NCBI GenBank assembly: GCA_000149265.1
Contig: CH002082.1
Coordinates: 91,795-155,794, forward strand
DNA from: Ciona savignyi
Lineage: Eukaryota > Chordata > Ascidiacea > Phlebobranchia > Cionidae
Direction: 5' to 3'
DNA length: 64,000 bases
The notes under the pieces were generated by a model. That model was given only the letters and a program-made list of their open reading frames with translations, did no database searches and was not told where the DNA came from. Position numbers and translations under genes: made by a program. Of this stretch, positions 10,970 to 22,771 are shown in pieces; position 1 is the stretch's first letter; every line of letters begins with the position of its first letter.

Positions 10970-11827
10970 CTGTGATGTAACAATAGCATCACGTCGGGTG
11001 TTTATAGTGTGTGTGGTATATTGTTTCTATGAATAACCCGATACCGCCATTGGGAACCATATTATCGAGGACCATACGTCATTTTCGCTGCATGTTGCAA
11101 TATCATTTATACTATAATTACAAAATACGCATATGATGATTAATTTAATATATGCGGGCACGAAAACAAAAGACAGCCGAAATATGGACATGCAGTACAT
11201 AATGAACAAAGACAAACGGCGAATCTGCTACAATCACTTAATTCCATGTTAAGCATGACAGAGGGCTCTACAGGGTTGTTTCAAGTCATTGCTATGTATC
11301 TGAGTGAGTACTGAATAAATATCCGACTGAATAGAATTGCTCTTCTGTTAGCCTAACTAAGCTCGCACGTCATCATGATAGAAGGTCTTGTTTACAAATG
11401 CATTATTACATAACAAACAAATACAAAAGCCATTCGTCTCATAAAGGTAAAGAATCCAGAACTCAAGCGTCGGATAAATGTTTTTCGTTCATGACATTGA
11501 AACAGTGTTTCCCAACCTTTTTTGGTGATGAACTAATTCCCAACCAGCCCAAGTCTTTGTGGAGTAAAGTGCAACAAGGGAGGCCACTGCACACCGAGTA
11601 TGTTTGGTTGGTCAGGAAAAGAAATAAGAATTGCGAGCACAAATACATTATAGTTTCGTTGTGACGCAATAAACGAAATGTATTACATTTCACTCCCCAG
11701 TAAAGCACGAAGTACGTCACTCGCTATTCCGCTATTGCAGCCACACTAGAAATCAAAGCGTGCGTAATGAATAGAAAAGTTTCAATGCATTATAGTAGCC
11801 TATATTCGGTTATAAAATGTTGCCATT
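10970..11827. repeat. Duplicon linker, unit 1 to 2, left part
   Basis: Continues the homology with asparagine synthetase intron 8 for about 150 bp, then passes into the common linker (marker ATGGACATGCAGTACATAAT). No gene seen. Confidence 0.6.
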
Positions 11828-12351
11828 TGTTACAATGCAGCCTTCAAAATTGAATTTCCGTAACATAGGCTGCTTGTAACGTGGGCACAGTCAAATATAC
11901 TCGCTTGCTTCCTCGAAGTGATATATATTTGTAAAGCAAAAGCGGTTTTCTGTAAATAAAAATCGACTTAAATATAAAAAAACACAATATAACAAACTCA
12001 TTAAAAAACATTCTTACCGAACTGTGCGTGATCCCAATCTAATTTTTTTACATAAATTTAAATTTGCATAAATATATCGTAATGCTCTGCGAAGAAATAA
12101 AGAAAGAAAATCTGTTAATAAACAAATACTATATAACCGTTAACAAATACTAAAAAACTAAAGACTCATTTGGCTCACAACTGAAATATAACAACGAACT
12201 TAGAGGTCGAGTATTTAAAGAAGGAAAAAACGTCGATTGCCAATTAACGTGCGCGTCTTATCGCACAACTTAAAGAAGCCGGAATGTAAATGCATCAAGG
12301 AACGTAAAAGGCGAGAACAAATTAAAGAACAGTGAAGAAAAAATTTATACA
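11828..12351. mobile_element. Solo LTR (524 bp) with 5-bp target duplication
   Basis: Present in this linker only. It begins TGTTACAATG and ends TTTATACA (TG...CA), and is flanked by CCATT at 11823-11827 and 12352-12356. Other copies of the linker read straight through with one CCATT. No coding sequence. Confidence 0.7.
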
Positions 12352-12689
12352 CCATTGTTTAATACAATCATAGAATCATAGAGTACAAATATAAGCATAG
12401 TATTGTACAAATACTCTAAGATAGAATACCATATATGACTGTTAAACCATAGAGACTACATTAACAAAATAATAAGTGTTATCGTCTGGCGCCACTAGTG
12501 ACAAAGCGTTACCATTGACAACGATGTAATACTTCCTCATTTTGACTCACAGGTTTCGTGAACAAGTTAGTTTATTTGAGATTTCCTTGGTGGTTTTAAA
12601 CAGTTTTTATTGAAATAATGACTTAGTATTTAGTTAACATAGATTACTATAAGATTTGTGACGCAATATATAATAAGATAGACGTGAAC
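12352..12689. repeat. Duplicon linker, middle part
   Basis: Homologous to 5740-6080 and 49500-49840. No gene seen. Confidence 0.55.
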
Positions 12690-13225
12690 TTGTCGTACCG
12701 ACATAATTGGCGGCTGGCGACACAGTTCCAAGAAAATTTCAAGGAACAAAGGAACCTCTAAATGACGAACTGTTGTCTAAATTCACGATGCGATCAACGC
12801 GACTTACGTAAACGTTTAAATCCAGTGCGCATTTAATTGCCATTGTATCTAGCGCAAAAATAATCTATTGTTTGTGTTTTAGATATTCTTCATCGCACTT
12901 TTTCCTTGGAGAAAAATCGCGTATAAAAGACTCCATTTTATCAGAGAGAGAGACAGACAGAGATGTCTAGGCTTATACAGCACTGTGTTTCCAAATCCAC
13001 AGTCTGTATAGCCTAGGCTCTAAGCCTCTCCTCTCGAGGGCGGGAATACGCTTAACGTACCCTACAGCCCGTTCCATTAATAAAAGTACGTAGCCGGTTA
13101 TGCTTATGTATTTTTGTAATTGTACCGTTTAATTGTACGCTTATCGGAGTCAAACAAATTAATAATAAATTAAAACCGCTACCCGTCCACTATGTAAAGT
13201 CCAATATATATATATATTAAATAAA
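12690..13225 (+). mobile_element. LTR-like insertion, ends uncertain
   Basis: Interrupts the linker at the position where other copies read GTGAACTAATGCTAATAC. It contains a TATAAAA box near 12925 and an AATAAA near 13078, spaced as in an LTR, and begins TGTCGTACCGACA. I could not find a convincing target duplication. Confidence 0.35.
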
Positions 13226-13601
13226 CAGGTAAATATAACTTGCAAATAGCTTTACGAGGTTTGTGGGAATTTCATATCAAAGCATTATAGATACCAACCA
13301 CAACAGATAGCTAAATATTAAACTCAGAAATGTTTTGATTCATCTGCTTTCAGTTTAGGAACCCGGGAAGCTATTACTTTAGAATAAAATAGGATATTTA
13401 TTCTATTAATATAGAAATTAATAAATTCTAAGAATTAGAATCTTAATTCTTTCAGCTGAAAGGCGCCGCAATAAACAACCAGACAAACCGGTCGGACAAA
13501 GTTGTGTCTGTTTAAACAGTTTACCCGGTTAGTGTGTCACATTTCAGCCTAAAGGTTATTGCATCGAGACTAGCCACTAGCAAGTTGGGTATACGGTTGG
13601 C

Positions 13602-13984
13602 AGTATGGAAAGTACGGCAGCTGCACACTCGAGTATTTTTTACTCCGCGTCTTTGCACACTTGGGTAATTTCACACATGCTCGCAAGCTGGCGATGTTAA
13701 AACATAAACATCGTATAATTTTCAACAAACCTGTAAACCTACCTCTGGACCTCGGGTAATTTACTGTCAGTACGTTTTTTTATGTAGATAGATACGTTAG
13801 CTGACGGACACGAAAAATTGAGGATAGAATAATATGTTTTTTAAGATTTTGGTAAAACAGTAATGAAAAGGAGATTGTGTGCACACTTGAAGTGTGCACT
13901 CTTAGGACGTTTGCACACTGCACACTTAAATATTTGGCGCGTGCACACTCGAGATCTCGTCGAAAATTGACGTACTTTCCATAC
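13602..13984. mobile_element. 383-bp TIR element (non-autonomous)
   Basis: Ends are inverted copies of AGTATGGAAAGTACG. The interior is rich in TGCACAC words. A second copy sits in the same place upstream of K5 (42147-42528), and a longer relative is at 39276-40606. The unit upstream of K4 (near 32075) lacks it. No open frame of note. Confidence 0.6.
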
Positions 13985-14146
13985 GGGTTTAAGGTTGGGC
14001 AACGCACTTAATAGACCATAGAATACTAACGTTCTGTAAGTTAGTATTCTATGAATAGACATTGTGCGAAGCCAGTGGATTTATAAACCCAGATTTTAAC
14101 TGATTTATTACAAATGTCATAGATCAGATATTTATATTAACTGCTG

Positions 14147-14438
14147 TCCGGCCCGTAAGCCTAGCGGTTAAGTGCGTTGCCTTTTAATCGAAAAGTTGCA
14201 GATGCGAAACTGGTCGCTAGCTAGTCTGTTGTGTCCTTGGGCAAGGCACTTTAGGGACATTGCCTAAACCCAGCGGATTAATAGGTTCCACCAAATTGAA
14301 GGAACGTATGGATCATACACAACACACTGCAATAGCTCCGGTAACCCGACGGTGGGCGCGAGGTGATCTAACGATTGCCCGTGTGTTAACCCCCTTGGTT
14401 TTCCCATCCACGCAGATAAACATGATTATTCTATTCTA
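14147..14438 (+). repeat. SINE upstream of K2
   Basis: Full-length copy ending just before the conserved kelch upstream block. The counterparts are at 32225-32458 (K4, truncated) and 42687-42979 (K5). Confidence 0.85.
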
Positions 14439-14439
14439 A

Positions 14440-14562
14440 GTGCGTAATTTGTATGCCTTAAGATTTGTATGCTAATATGCAGAATCACACAGACAACTAC
14501 GACTTTATTCATCAAAATTCCTAGAATAATTAATCTTTCTTAGTGAATTTTGTCCTGTGATA
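14440..14562 (+). promoter_or_regulatory. Conserved upstream block and splice acceptor of the kelch genes
   Basis: About 120 bp conserved before every copy (7135-7259, 20680-20776, 32460-32568, 42980-43102, 51165-51280). It contains ATGCTAATATGCAG and CAACTACGACTTTATTCAT, then a T-rich stretch ending in AG exactly 19 nt before the ATG (21 nt in K1). The AG is kept even where the preceding bases differ (TCTTAG, TCTAAG, TCGTAG). It may be a trans-splice acceptor or the 3' end of an intron in the 5' leader. The octamer-like word is a possible POU site. Confidence 0.45.
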
Positions 14563-16209
14563 ATGGCTGCAAATAACTTGAATGAGAAAGAATATAGAAG
14601 CGATCACGAGGTCGGTTTACTTGACAATGTAAACAGTTTACGTGAAGAAAGGATACTTTGTGATGTCACATTCAATGCGGAAGGTGGAGAAGTATCAGCT
14701 CACAGAAGTATTCTTGCCGCGTTTTCCGAATATTACAGATCCATGTTCACATCCAAGTGCAAAGAAGGCTGTACAGATGATGGTGTCAAAGTTGTTGGAA
14801 TTACAGCTCTGATACTTAACCTGATCATAAGCTTCATTTACACTGCAAAGATCACAATCAACAGTGAAACGGTTTATCAACTGTACGAGGCGGCCAATAT
14901 GATGCAAATCAAATATGTGAAAGATTATTGTGTTGGCTTTCTTAAAGACACACTTGAAGTTGGGAACTGGTTAATCGTTCGGGCATTTGCACAAATGTAC
15001 AATATTCCTGAGTTGGTGACACATTGTAACAATTTCTTCTTAGACAACTTAGAGTTGGTTTCAAATGGACTGGACTTCAAAGAATTGAATCCGGATGAAA
15101 CTGAAGCTCTTATTAAAATGACAAAGACATCGAATTCTTCAAGTGAAGAGACGATTTTCAGAAGCATCATGAATTGGGTTAAACACGATCTTGAAAATCG
15201 ACAACAATTCTTTGAACGCTTGTTTCAACTGATTGACATCAAGAAATTACCAACTTCCTTCCTTAAAATGATTAAAAAAACTGAGTGGACTTGGATGAGA
15301 AAATGTGAAACTTTTGTTGATGTGTGCATGTCTGAATTGATCAATCGTAGTGAAAACCAACCAGTAGAGGGAGCGAGAGTAGTAGAGATTCCATCCCAAT
15401 TCCTGGTTGTGGGTGGTTTAGATGCAAGCAAACTTGTCAGTATTTACGATGTTGTTGGGAAACATTGGAGAAATATTGCGTCTACCTTGGAGAAAAGATG
15501 TGGTTCAACCAGTGTGAAGATAAACAACCATGTTTATACGGCTGGTGGTGGTGGATGGCCTGGCACGGATTCTGTTGAGCGGTTGGACTTGGAGCAAATT
15601 AATGCTGGTTGGCACAAGGTGGCATCTATGAATGAGAAACGAAGGTTCGCAGCATCTGCTGTGTTGAATGATCAAATGTTTACTGTGGGAGGTTTGAACG
15701 ATGATTATTTATCATCTGTCGAAGTCTACATCCCAATGTTGGATACATGGACTAATATTGCTCCAATGGAAACCAAACGACATGAACATGCTCTTGTTTC
15801 ATATGATGGTCGTTTATATGCGTTTGGTGGAAGTAATGGGAATTATTTAAATTCAATGGAAAGTTTTGATCCAAGAATGAGGAAATGGGAAAAGTTAACT
15901 TCTATGAAAGAGAACAGATATGGACTGTGTGGTGTTGTTTGCAATGGTGAGATTTACGCCATTGGTGGTAACGGACTTGATTCGGTCGAAATATACAATT
16001 TTCGGACCAATTCCTGGAGGTCGGTCAGCAGAATGAACTATGAGCGAGTTGGTGCTTCCGCTTGCGTTCTGAATGGGAAGATATATGTCGTTGGAGGTCG
16101 TGGTGAATCCAGCACCTCAGTGGAGGTTTATGATCCAACAATCGATGAATGGAAGATTGAAACCAACATGGAGATACCAAGATGTGCTTCATCAGTTGTA
16201 GCTTTGTAA
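14563..16209 (+). CDS. K2: intact KLHL-type BTB-BACK-Kelch protein
   Basis: 548 aa in a single exon, starting at the ATG (MAANNLNEKEY) that follows an upstream ATA. The BTB domain is at about residues 21-128 (CDVTFNAEGGEVSAHRSILA...YYRSMFTS), BACK at about 130-232 (MYNIPELVTHC, FLKMIKKTEWTWMRKC) and six Kelch blades at about 265-548, each with a Gly-Gly and an Arg-containing turn. Proteins of this plan are usually CUL3 E3 ligase adaptors: BTB-BACK binds the cullin and the propeller binds the substrate. Here the two codons after the blade Arg are at 15499-15504, 15643-15648, 15781-15786, 15919-15924, 16048-16053 and 16183-16188. They encode CG, RF, HE, YG, VG and CA, and these positions differ between copies. 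The closest human KLHL cannot be named by eye. Confidence 0.92.
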   Translation: MAANNLNEKEYRSDHEVGLLDNVNSLREERILCDVTFNAEGGEVSAHRSILAAFSEYYRSMFTSKCKEGCTDDGVKVVGITALILNLIISFIYTAKITINSETVYQLYEAANMMQIKYVKDYCVGFLKDTLEVGNWLIVRAFAQMYNIPELVTHCNNFFLDNLELVSNGLDFKELNPDETEALIKMTKTSNSSSEETIFRSIMNWVKHDLENRQQFFERLFQLIDIKKLPTSFLKMIKKTEWTWMRKCETFVDVCMSELINRSENQPVEGARVVEIPSQFLVVGGLDASKLVSIYDVVGKHWRNIASTLEKRCGSTSVKINNHVYTAGGGGWPGTDSVERLDLEQINAGWHKVASMNEKRRFAASAVLNDQMFTVGGLNDDYLSSVEVYIPMLDTWTNIAPMETKRHEHALVSYDGRLYAFGGSNGNYLNSMESFDPRMRKWEKLTSMKENRYGLCGVVCNGEIYAIGGNGLDSVEIYNFRTNSWRSVSRMNYERVGASACVLNGKIYVVGGRGESSTSVEVYDPTIDEWKIETNMEIPRCASSVVAL

Positions 16210-18042
16210 GCGATATCTACAACCAAGCCACCAAGATTACATTGCAAATAATTCAACTCTTTTGTTCACAATTACTCATAGTTAATCTCACAGGATTTAA
16301 TATTTCCTTTATATTTCAGAATTATCTAAATATGTGGATTCCAATTTAAATATGTCACATGTTAACAACTATATACGCCGTACATCATACAGTTACTTGC
16401 ATTTATTTCACATAAAATTTTACTTATTTGTACTTTTTATATGATACACTAATTTTAAGCCAAAATTATACTTAATAATTCATATTGTTTTAATATCCTT
16501 ATATTTCTGCTGAGATTCAACTAACACAATTATTCCGTATAACATGCTTGTAAAGAACATGCAAAACATGTGGTAGCTCTTTGGGGGATCACCAATGCTT
16601 TTCTTATGTCATATCGTAAGACCGGTTGTTCGAGCGGTTAAAAATGCGTCGCCTTTTAGCCGAAAGTTTGCAGTTTCGAAACTGGTCGCTGGCTAGTCGT
16701 TTGTGTCCTTGGGCAAGGCACTTTACGGTCATTGCCTGAACCCAGCGGATTAATCGGTTTTACCAAATCGAAGGAACATGTCTACCATATACAACACACT
16801 GCAATAGCTCCGGTAACCCGACGGTGGGCGCGAGGTAATCTGACGATTGCCCGTGTGATAAACCCCTTGGTTTTCCCATTCACGGAGATAAACATGAATA
16901 TCCTATCCTACATATACTATGTTTCGTGAATATCTAACGCCGTTTATATTGTGTATAACTGGTACATTGAATCAATGGTATAACAGGCGCAGAAATATAC
17001 CCGTGGTATTTGCGGGTGAACTATATGTAAATATTAATAAACATTTTGTGGAAGTGATTTGATGTCTTATTATTGTTTTAATTCATTTCCGCCATGAGTT
17101 ATAAAGATGAAGAAATCAATGACATTAAATTCGCTGACAAAGTAATAAACACGCAGTTTTGGATTCAATTCATCTGTAAATTTACAACATAATTTCGTCT
17201 TGTTATATCCATTTAGCTTGGTGGGTTGATGTGTCGCCTTTCAGCCGGAGGATTGCGGGTTTAAAACTGGTCGGTAGCTAGTCGGTCGTGTCCCGGCAAT
17301 CAGCGGACATTGCTTAAACCCAGTGGAATAATGAGTTCTACCAAATAAAAGGAACGTCTCAATCATGGTTTGGTTTGACGAAACACAGATGTGTATGGAG
17401 TGCCTAGAATTTAAATTAGAATTGTAGTGAATTTCACGGTTTCCCATTGTTTTCTTTGTGTAGTTTGAGCGGCCATGTTGGACAGCTTACACCGCACAGT
17501 TGTCCCTGTGGTCTGAATCGGCTTCACCACCGCACCAGACTCGATGATTCCCGTCTAATCTGCTTCCTCACAAACTGACATGACGTCACATATTGGCGGG
17601 ATCGCCACAATTAGTTAAACTGTGTATTTTGTAAAATGTCATTCAATCAAGAATAAAATTCCCTTTCGTGGAGTCGTCGGATCGCGAGAGTCATATCAGC
17701 TAAACACGGTTAGTTGGGGAATCGTCAGGCTAGATCAAGTGCCAGACATAAGCACAAATTAAACTAAAATTCACGAAGTCCTACAGAATATTACATTGTG
17801 TTGTCACCACTAACCGGAAGATTGCGAATTCGAAACCAGACCATTCCTGTTTCATTCCGTCACCTAGGTACCATTAAACGCGCAACACATATTTTTGCAT
17901 CACACATTTACATTCTACTGGCTTATAGTAGGTCTGTGGCCACGAGACATAACTTCTTTCAATTTTACATTTTATTGTTATGGTTCCTTCGATTCCAAAG
18001 GGACCACATATTGATTTTGCTCCGTGTTTTTAATCTGTCATT
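16210..18042. other. K2 3' flank and duplicon spacer
   Basis: 16210-16615 is the shared kelch 3' flank, followed by the SINE at 16620-16910. 17213-17380 is a second, diverged tRNA-like repeat (counterparts at 37210, 45856 and 54596). 17430-18042 is the region downstream of the asparagine synthetase stop and carries a TTTATT (poly(A) signal on the minus strand). No further gene seen. Confidence 0.55.
16620..16910 (+). repeat. SINE downstream of K2
   Basis: Full-length, with box A, box B and the terminal TATCCTATCCTA tail. Confidence 0.85.
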
Positions 18043-18462
18043 TCACTCCTCGTCGTTCTGGTAATGCGCCAACACCCTCGCGCTTGGATCGTCACTTCCG
18101 GTCCACCTCGGCAACCACTGGTATGGAATCAACTTGGAGAGTTTCGATCCGAACTTCGATTCGAATGTTCGTCGGTAGAACAAAGCTTCCTTCGTACGTG
18201 GGGTGTGGAAGGGGTAATTCTCCCTCGCTTTATCGAGCTCTTCATCGCTGATCTGGGTTACATACGTATATTCACCTCATGCCCACAGTCGAGCTATCCA
18301 ACCCACCCTGCTATTGATGTGTTCCTGCAATATCTCGAACCAGGATCTCTTCTTGGATGTCACTCCATCGCTGAATGCCTCCTTCCTCCTCCATAAGATC
18401 TCGGTCGGGATGAGGTTCGTTCCATCGAACGAGGATCGGAGAAGATGTTTCTCAACTCCATT
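18043..18462 (-). pseudogene. Asparagine synthetase 3' fragment 2 (exons 10-11)
   Basis: Exon 11 is at 18043-18252 and exon 10 at 18307-18462, both open, with the 54-bp intron between them. Homology ends inside the following intron at a SINE remnant (about 18490-18660). Exon 9 is missing, so this is the shortest of the four fragments. Confidence 0.88.
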
Positions 18463-20679
18463 CTGCACATGACGTCATTGGGAAGTTACCACACGGGCAT
18501 TTGTCCGATCACCTTGCGCCCACCGTCGGGTTACCGGAGCTATTTCAGTGTGTTCTGTGCCGGCTGGTCTAGCGGTTAAGTGCGTCACCTTTCAATCAAA
18601 ATGTTGTAGGTTCATAACTAAACCCATTAATCCGCTGGGTTCAGGCAATGTCCGTAAATAGCCTTGCACAATTATGGCTGCCAAGCTCGAATACATGGTA
18701 TAAAAGCTAAAAGGCTACAAAATCCGAATAAATCTGAATTTACTTGCCGTATAAAATACAGCTGTCTTATTGGATGATAACAACATAATACTCGAACACT
18801 AAACAATTGGTGGCCCGCAAACTGCTGGAGCGGAACCGATTAAAATGGATTTAAACTGGGGACAAAATTTAATCAGATTGTTTGTGATTTATGTAAAAAA
18901 TTATTGTTTGGTTTTATAAGCTGTCAGTAACCCATCACCCCGGCTTAATCTGTAAGCTCAGATATGCCGGGAAAGTAGTTTGGACTTCTTTGTTTAGCCA
19001 GGTAGACGCCCTGGAAGATTATCACTGGTTACAACTTGATCGAATATTTCTTGCAGTCAGCAATCGCTTTAATTGTGGGTGATTCTGTAGGGGATATACA
19101 TATACATCGGGCGTAAGAATGCGAAAGTAAGAAACAAGTGCAGATAAACAGCAGCAAGCTTCCGTTTGTTATGTGAATAATGATGAAAATGTCCGAAATT
19201 ACTGGTCAGGTTCTTACTGACAGCTAACAGAAATTGTAAGAAAAGAAAGACAATGATAGGAGTGAAGAATACTGTGGAAGTGTAGTAATATATATAACTG
19301 ATTGTTTCTAAAATGATGATGTTTTATTACAAATCGCGCTTACACATATACATGGCAAACTATCCCAAAATCGTTGGTCGTTATAAATATATGTTTACCG
19401 GCAAGCTATATGAACTTGGTATCGCTGGTTCTTTATTCGGTCCATTATTTTAAACTGAACATTAAATTTTACACCAGTTAAGTCAACGTTAACACTTAGG
19501 CCACACAGGCGCTCTTCATATGGATCTTCTTAATGCAGGACTTAGTTGTGGTTGATTGACGTTTCTAGCTCCGCCTATTTCCCAGGTACAATTGTATTTA
19601 CCTGGGTAGCACGTTCCGTGATCGTTCTATGACATCATAACCCAACCACGGTCTGCTGCACATGTATGACGTGTCTGGTTTCCTTTCCACCCCTGTTATT
19701 CCCGCATTCTCCGGTCACGACACCGCTGTATGGTCTGTAGGTTGTTCCTCTTGCTTATTTCGATCCCGCTAGTCGAGACAACAGATTACCTCAGTCAGTA
19801 AAACGTTCAAACAATTAGCAGCGTTAATACAAATTACTCTAAGTTAGATTATTAGGCTGCGATAATTATCAGAAATTTACAAAATATAGAATCGTTTTTT
19901 TTATATTTCCAATGTTTCGATTTCTATATCCGAGAGAAATCCAGATATTAAATTCGGTGGTGCCCCGGTTTGAAGAAAATATAGTGATTTTTTCTTCTTC
20001 ATTGCGGTTACGGCGCTTAGAAAAAGCGAGGTTTTATGATTTTTTGATAATTCGTGCGACTTACCGCGGCTACGATTAGCACGAAAGGGAAAGCAGGGAG
20101 TCTGTTTATTAAGGATCGTGGAACTTGCCGCGTGAGCCGAGAGAAATGTTGTACCAGTCGCGTATATGGTTAAGTGTAAGTTTTTAGCAATCGCTTACTA
20201 TATGCCCCTCTGATAAGAACTTTAAAACACTAGGGCGAGAAATACCGGATGCGTTTCTCCATACCGTAAGCGCATCTACCGTGCGAAATCGTCCGAACAT
20301 TGTTTTTTAAGCCGGAGCTCGAAAATACAACTTGCATTATATAGCATTACTACAACATTATCTTATCAGTAGTCCAATACACTTTAAAAGTTTTTAGGTG
20401 TGTTTCCAGATTTTAAACCGATTTATTTGCTTGAGATTTACAAGCAAAATATATTTGGCATTTGTACATAAATTAACAACAAATGTCCTAGATTAAATAT
20501 TTAAATTAACTGCTGTGAGTGTGAGTGTTTTAAAACGGTTTATTTAACCACTGCTAGAATTTCAGTTTAGGTTTTTTTCTCTTCCACTTAAATCCTATAA
20601 AGCCACCCAACTAACTACCGGGACTAAAAATCCAGATTTTTAACCGATTTATTTGCTTGAGATTCCTTTGTAATCCTTT
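18463..20679. other. Non-duplicon DNA between units 2 and 3
   Basis: 18490-18660 is made of SINE pieces. Around 18700-18830 there is a TATAAAA, an AATAAA and then ATTGGTGGCCCGCAAACTG, which resembles the end of an LTR followed by a primer-binding site. No gag or pol reading frame follows. 19600-19625 has an inverted pair (CCCAGGTAC / TACCTGGG). 20390-20620 matches 50680-50870, including a LINE 3'-end fragment. No gene recognised. Confidence 0.4.
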
Positions 20680-20776
20680 GTAAGTGCGTAATTTGTATGC
20701 CTTAAGATAATTACGACTTTATTCATCAAAATTCCTGTATTAATTAATATTTCTAAGTGATTTTTGTCCTGTGACA
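20680..20776 (+). promoter_or_regulatory. K3 upstream block with internal deletion
   Basis: Same block as at 14440-14562, but about 35 bp are missing. The lost part contains the octamer-like ATGCTAATATGCAG and the CACACAGACAAC word. The AG at 20756-20757 remains 19 nt before the ATG. Confidence 0.45.
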
Positions 20777-22423
20777 ATGGCTGCAAATAAATTGAATGAG
20801 AAAGAATATAGAAGCGATCACGAGGTCGGTTTACTTCACAATCTAAACAGTTTACGTGAAGAAAGGATACTTTGTGATGTCACATTCAATGCGGAAGGTG
20901 GAGAAGTATCAGCTCACAGAAGTATTCTTGCCGCGTTTTCCGAATATTACAGAGCCATGTTCACATCCAAGTGCAAAGAAGGCTGTACAGATGATGGTGT
21001 CAAAGTTGTTGGAATTACAGCTCTGATACTTAACCTGATCATAAGCTTTATTTACACTGCAAAGATCACAATCAACAGTGAAACGGTTTATCAACTGTAC
21101 GAGGCGGCCGATATGTTGCAAATCAAATATGTGAAAGATTATTGTGTGGGCTTTCTTAAAGACACACTTGAAGTTGGGAACTGGTTAATTGTACGGGCAT
21201 TTGCACAAATGTACAATATTCCTGAGTTGGTGACACATTGTGACAACTTCTTCTTAGACAACTTTGAGTTGGTTTCAAATGGACTGGACTTCAAAGAATT
21301 GAATCCGGATGAAACTGAAGCTCTTATTAGAATGATAAAGACATCGGATTCTTCAAGTGAAGAGATGATTTTTAGAAGCATTATGAATTGGGTTAAACAT
21401 GATCTTGAAAATCGACAACAATTCTTTGAACGCTTGTTTCAACTGATTGACATCAAGAAATTACCAACTTCCTTCCTTAAAATGATTAAAAAAACTGAGT
21501 GGACTTGGATGAGAAAATGTGAAACTTTCGTTGATGTGATTGTGGCTGAATTGATCAATCGTAGTGAACACCAACTAGTAGATGGAGCTAGAGCAATAGG
21601 GGTCGCAACCCAATTCCTGGTTGTGGGTGGTGCTGATGATGTTGATGCAAGCAAACGTGTCACTATTTACGATGTTGTTGGGAAACATTGGAGAAACATT
21701 GTGTCAACCTTGGAGGAAAGATGGGGTTCAACCAGTGTGAAGATAAACAACCATGTTTATACGGCTGGTGGATGTCCTGGCACAAATTCTGTTGAGCAGT
21801 TGGACTTGGAGCAAATTAATGCTGGTTGGCACAAGGTGACATCTATGATTGAGAAACGATGGTTCGCAGCATCTGCTGTGTTGAATGATCAAATGTTCAC
21901 TGTGGGAGGCCTAAATAAAGATTTTTTATCATCGGCCGAAGTTTACAGCCCAATGTTTGATGCCCGGACTAATATTGCTTCAATGGAAACCCAACGAAGT
22001 GGTCATGCTCTTGTTTCATATGATGGTCGTTTATTTGCGTTTGGTGGAAGTAATGGGAATCATTTAAATTCAATGGAAAGTTTTGATCCAAGAATGAGGA
22101 AATGGGAAAAGTTAACTTCTATGAAAAAGAACAGAGATGGACTGTGTGGTGTTGTTTGCAATGGTGAGATTTACGCCATTGGTGGTAGAGGACTTGATTC
22201 GGTCGAACGATACAATTTTCGAACCAATTCCTGGAGGTCGGCCAGCAGAATGAACTACAAGCGATATGGTGCTTCCGCTTGCTTTGTGAATGGGAAGATA
22301 TATGTCGTTGGAGGTGATGAATCCAGCACCTCAGTGGAGGTTTATGATCCAACAATCGATGAATGGAAGATTGAAACCAACATGGAGATACCAAGATTCC
22401 GTTCATCAGTTGTAGCTTTGTAA
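20777..22423 (+). CDS. K3: intact KLHL-type BTB-BACK-Kelch protein
   Basis: 548 aa, colinear with K2. The first blade has a longer loop (GGADDVDASKR), while blades 2 and 6 have shorter ones (GGCPGTNS, GGDESSTS); the changes are whole codons. Residues after the blade Arg are WG, WF, SG, DG, YG and FR. BTB and BACK differ from the other copies at only a few sites. Unlike the other units, K3 is followed by a LINE rather than an asparagine synthetase fragment, and its upstream block lacks part of the shared sequence. Confidence 0.92.
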   Translation: MAANKLNEKEYRSDHEVGLLHNLNSLREERILCDVTFNAEGGEVSAHRSILAAFSEYYRAMFTSKCKEGCTDDGVKVVGITALILNLIISFIYTAKITINSETVYQLYEAADMLQIKYVKDYCVGFLKDTLEVGNWLIVRAFAQMYNIPELVTHCDNFFLDNFELVSNGLDFKELNPDETEALIRMIKTSDSSSEEMIFRSIMNWVKHDLENRQQFFERLFQLIDIKKLPTSFLKMIKKTEWTWMRKCETFVDVIVAELINRSEHQLVDGARAIGVATQFLVVGGADDVDASKRVTIYDVVGKHWRNIVSTLEERWGSTSVKINNHVYTAGGCPGTNSVEQLDLEQINAGWHKVTSMIEKRWFAASAVLNDQMFTVGGLNKDFLSSAEVYSPMFDARTNIASMETQRSGHALVSYDGRLFAFGGSNGNHLNSMESFDPRMRKWEKLTSMKKNRDGLCGVVCNGEIYAIGGRGLDSVERYNFRTNSWRSASRMNYKRYGASACFVNGKIYVVGGDESSTSVEVYDPTIDEWKIETNMEIPRFRSSVVAL

Positions 22424-22771
22424 GCGATATCTACAACCAAGCCACCAAGATTACATTGCAAATAATTCAACTCTTTTGTTCACGATAACATTCAGTTAAT
22501 CTTACAGGATTTGATATTTTTTTATATTTCAGACTTATCCAATTTAAATATGTCACATGTTAACACCTATATACGCCGTACATCATACAGCTACTTAAAT
22601 TTATTTTACAACCATTTTACTTATTTGTACTTTATGTATATAATACACTGTTATTACCATCAAAATTATGCTTAATAAGTCATATTGTTTTAATATCCTT
22701 ATATTTCTGCTGAGATTCAACTAAAACAAATATTCCGTATAACATGCTTGTAAAGAACATTTAAACATGTA
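22424..22771. other. K3 3' flank
   Basis: Shared kelch 3' flank. Homology to the other units stops near 22770 at AACATGTAGC, where LINE-associated sequence begins. Confidence 0.5.
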
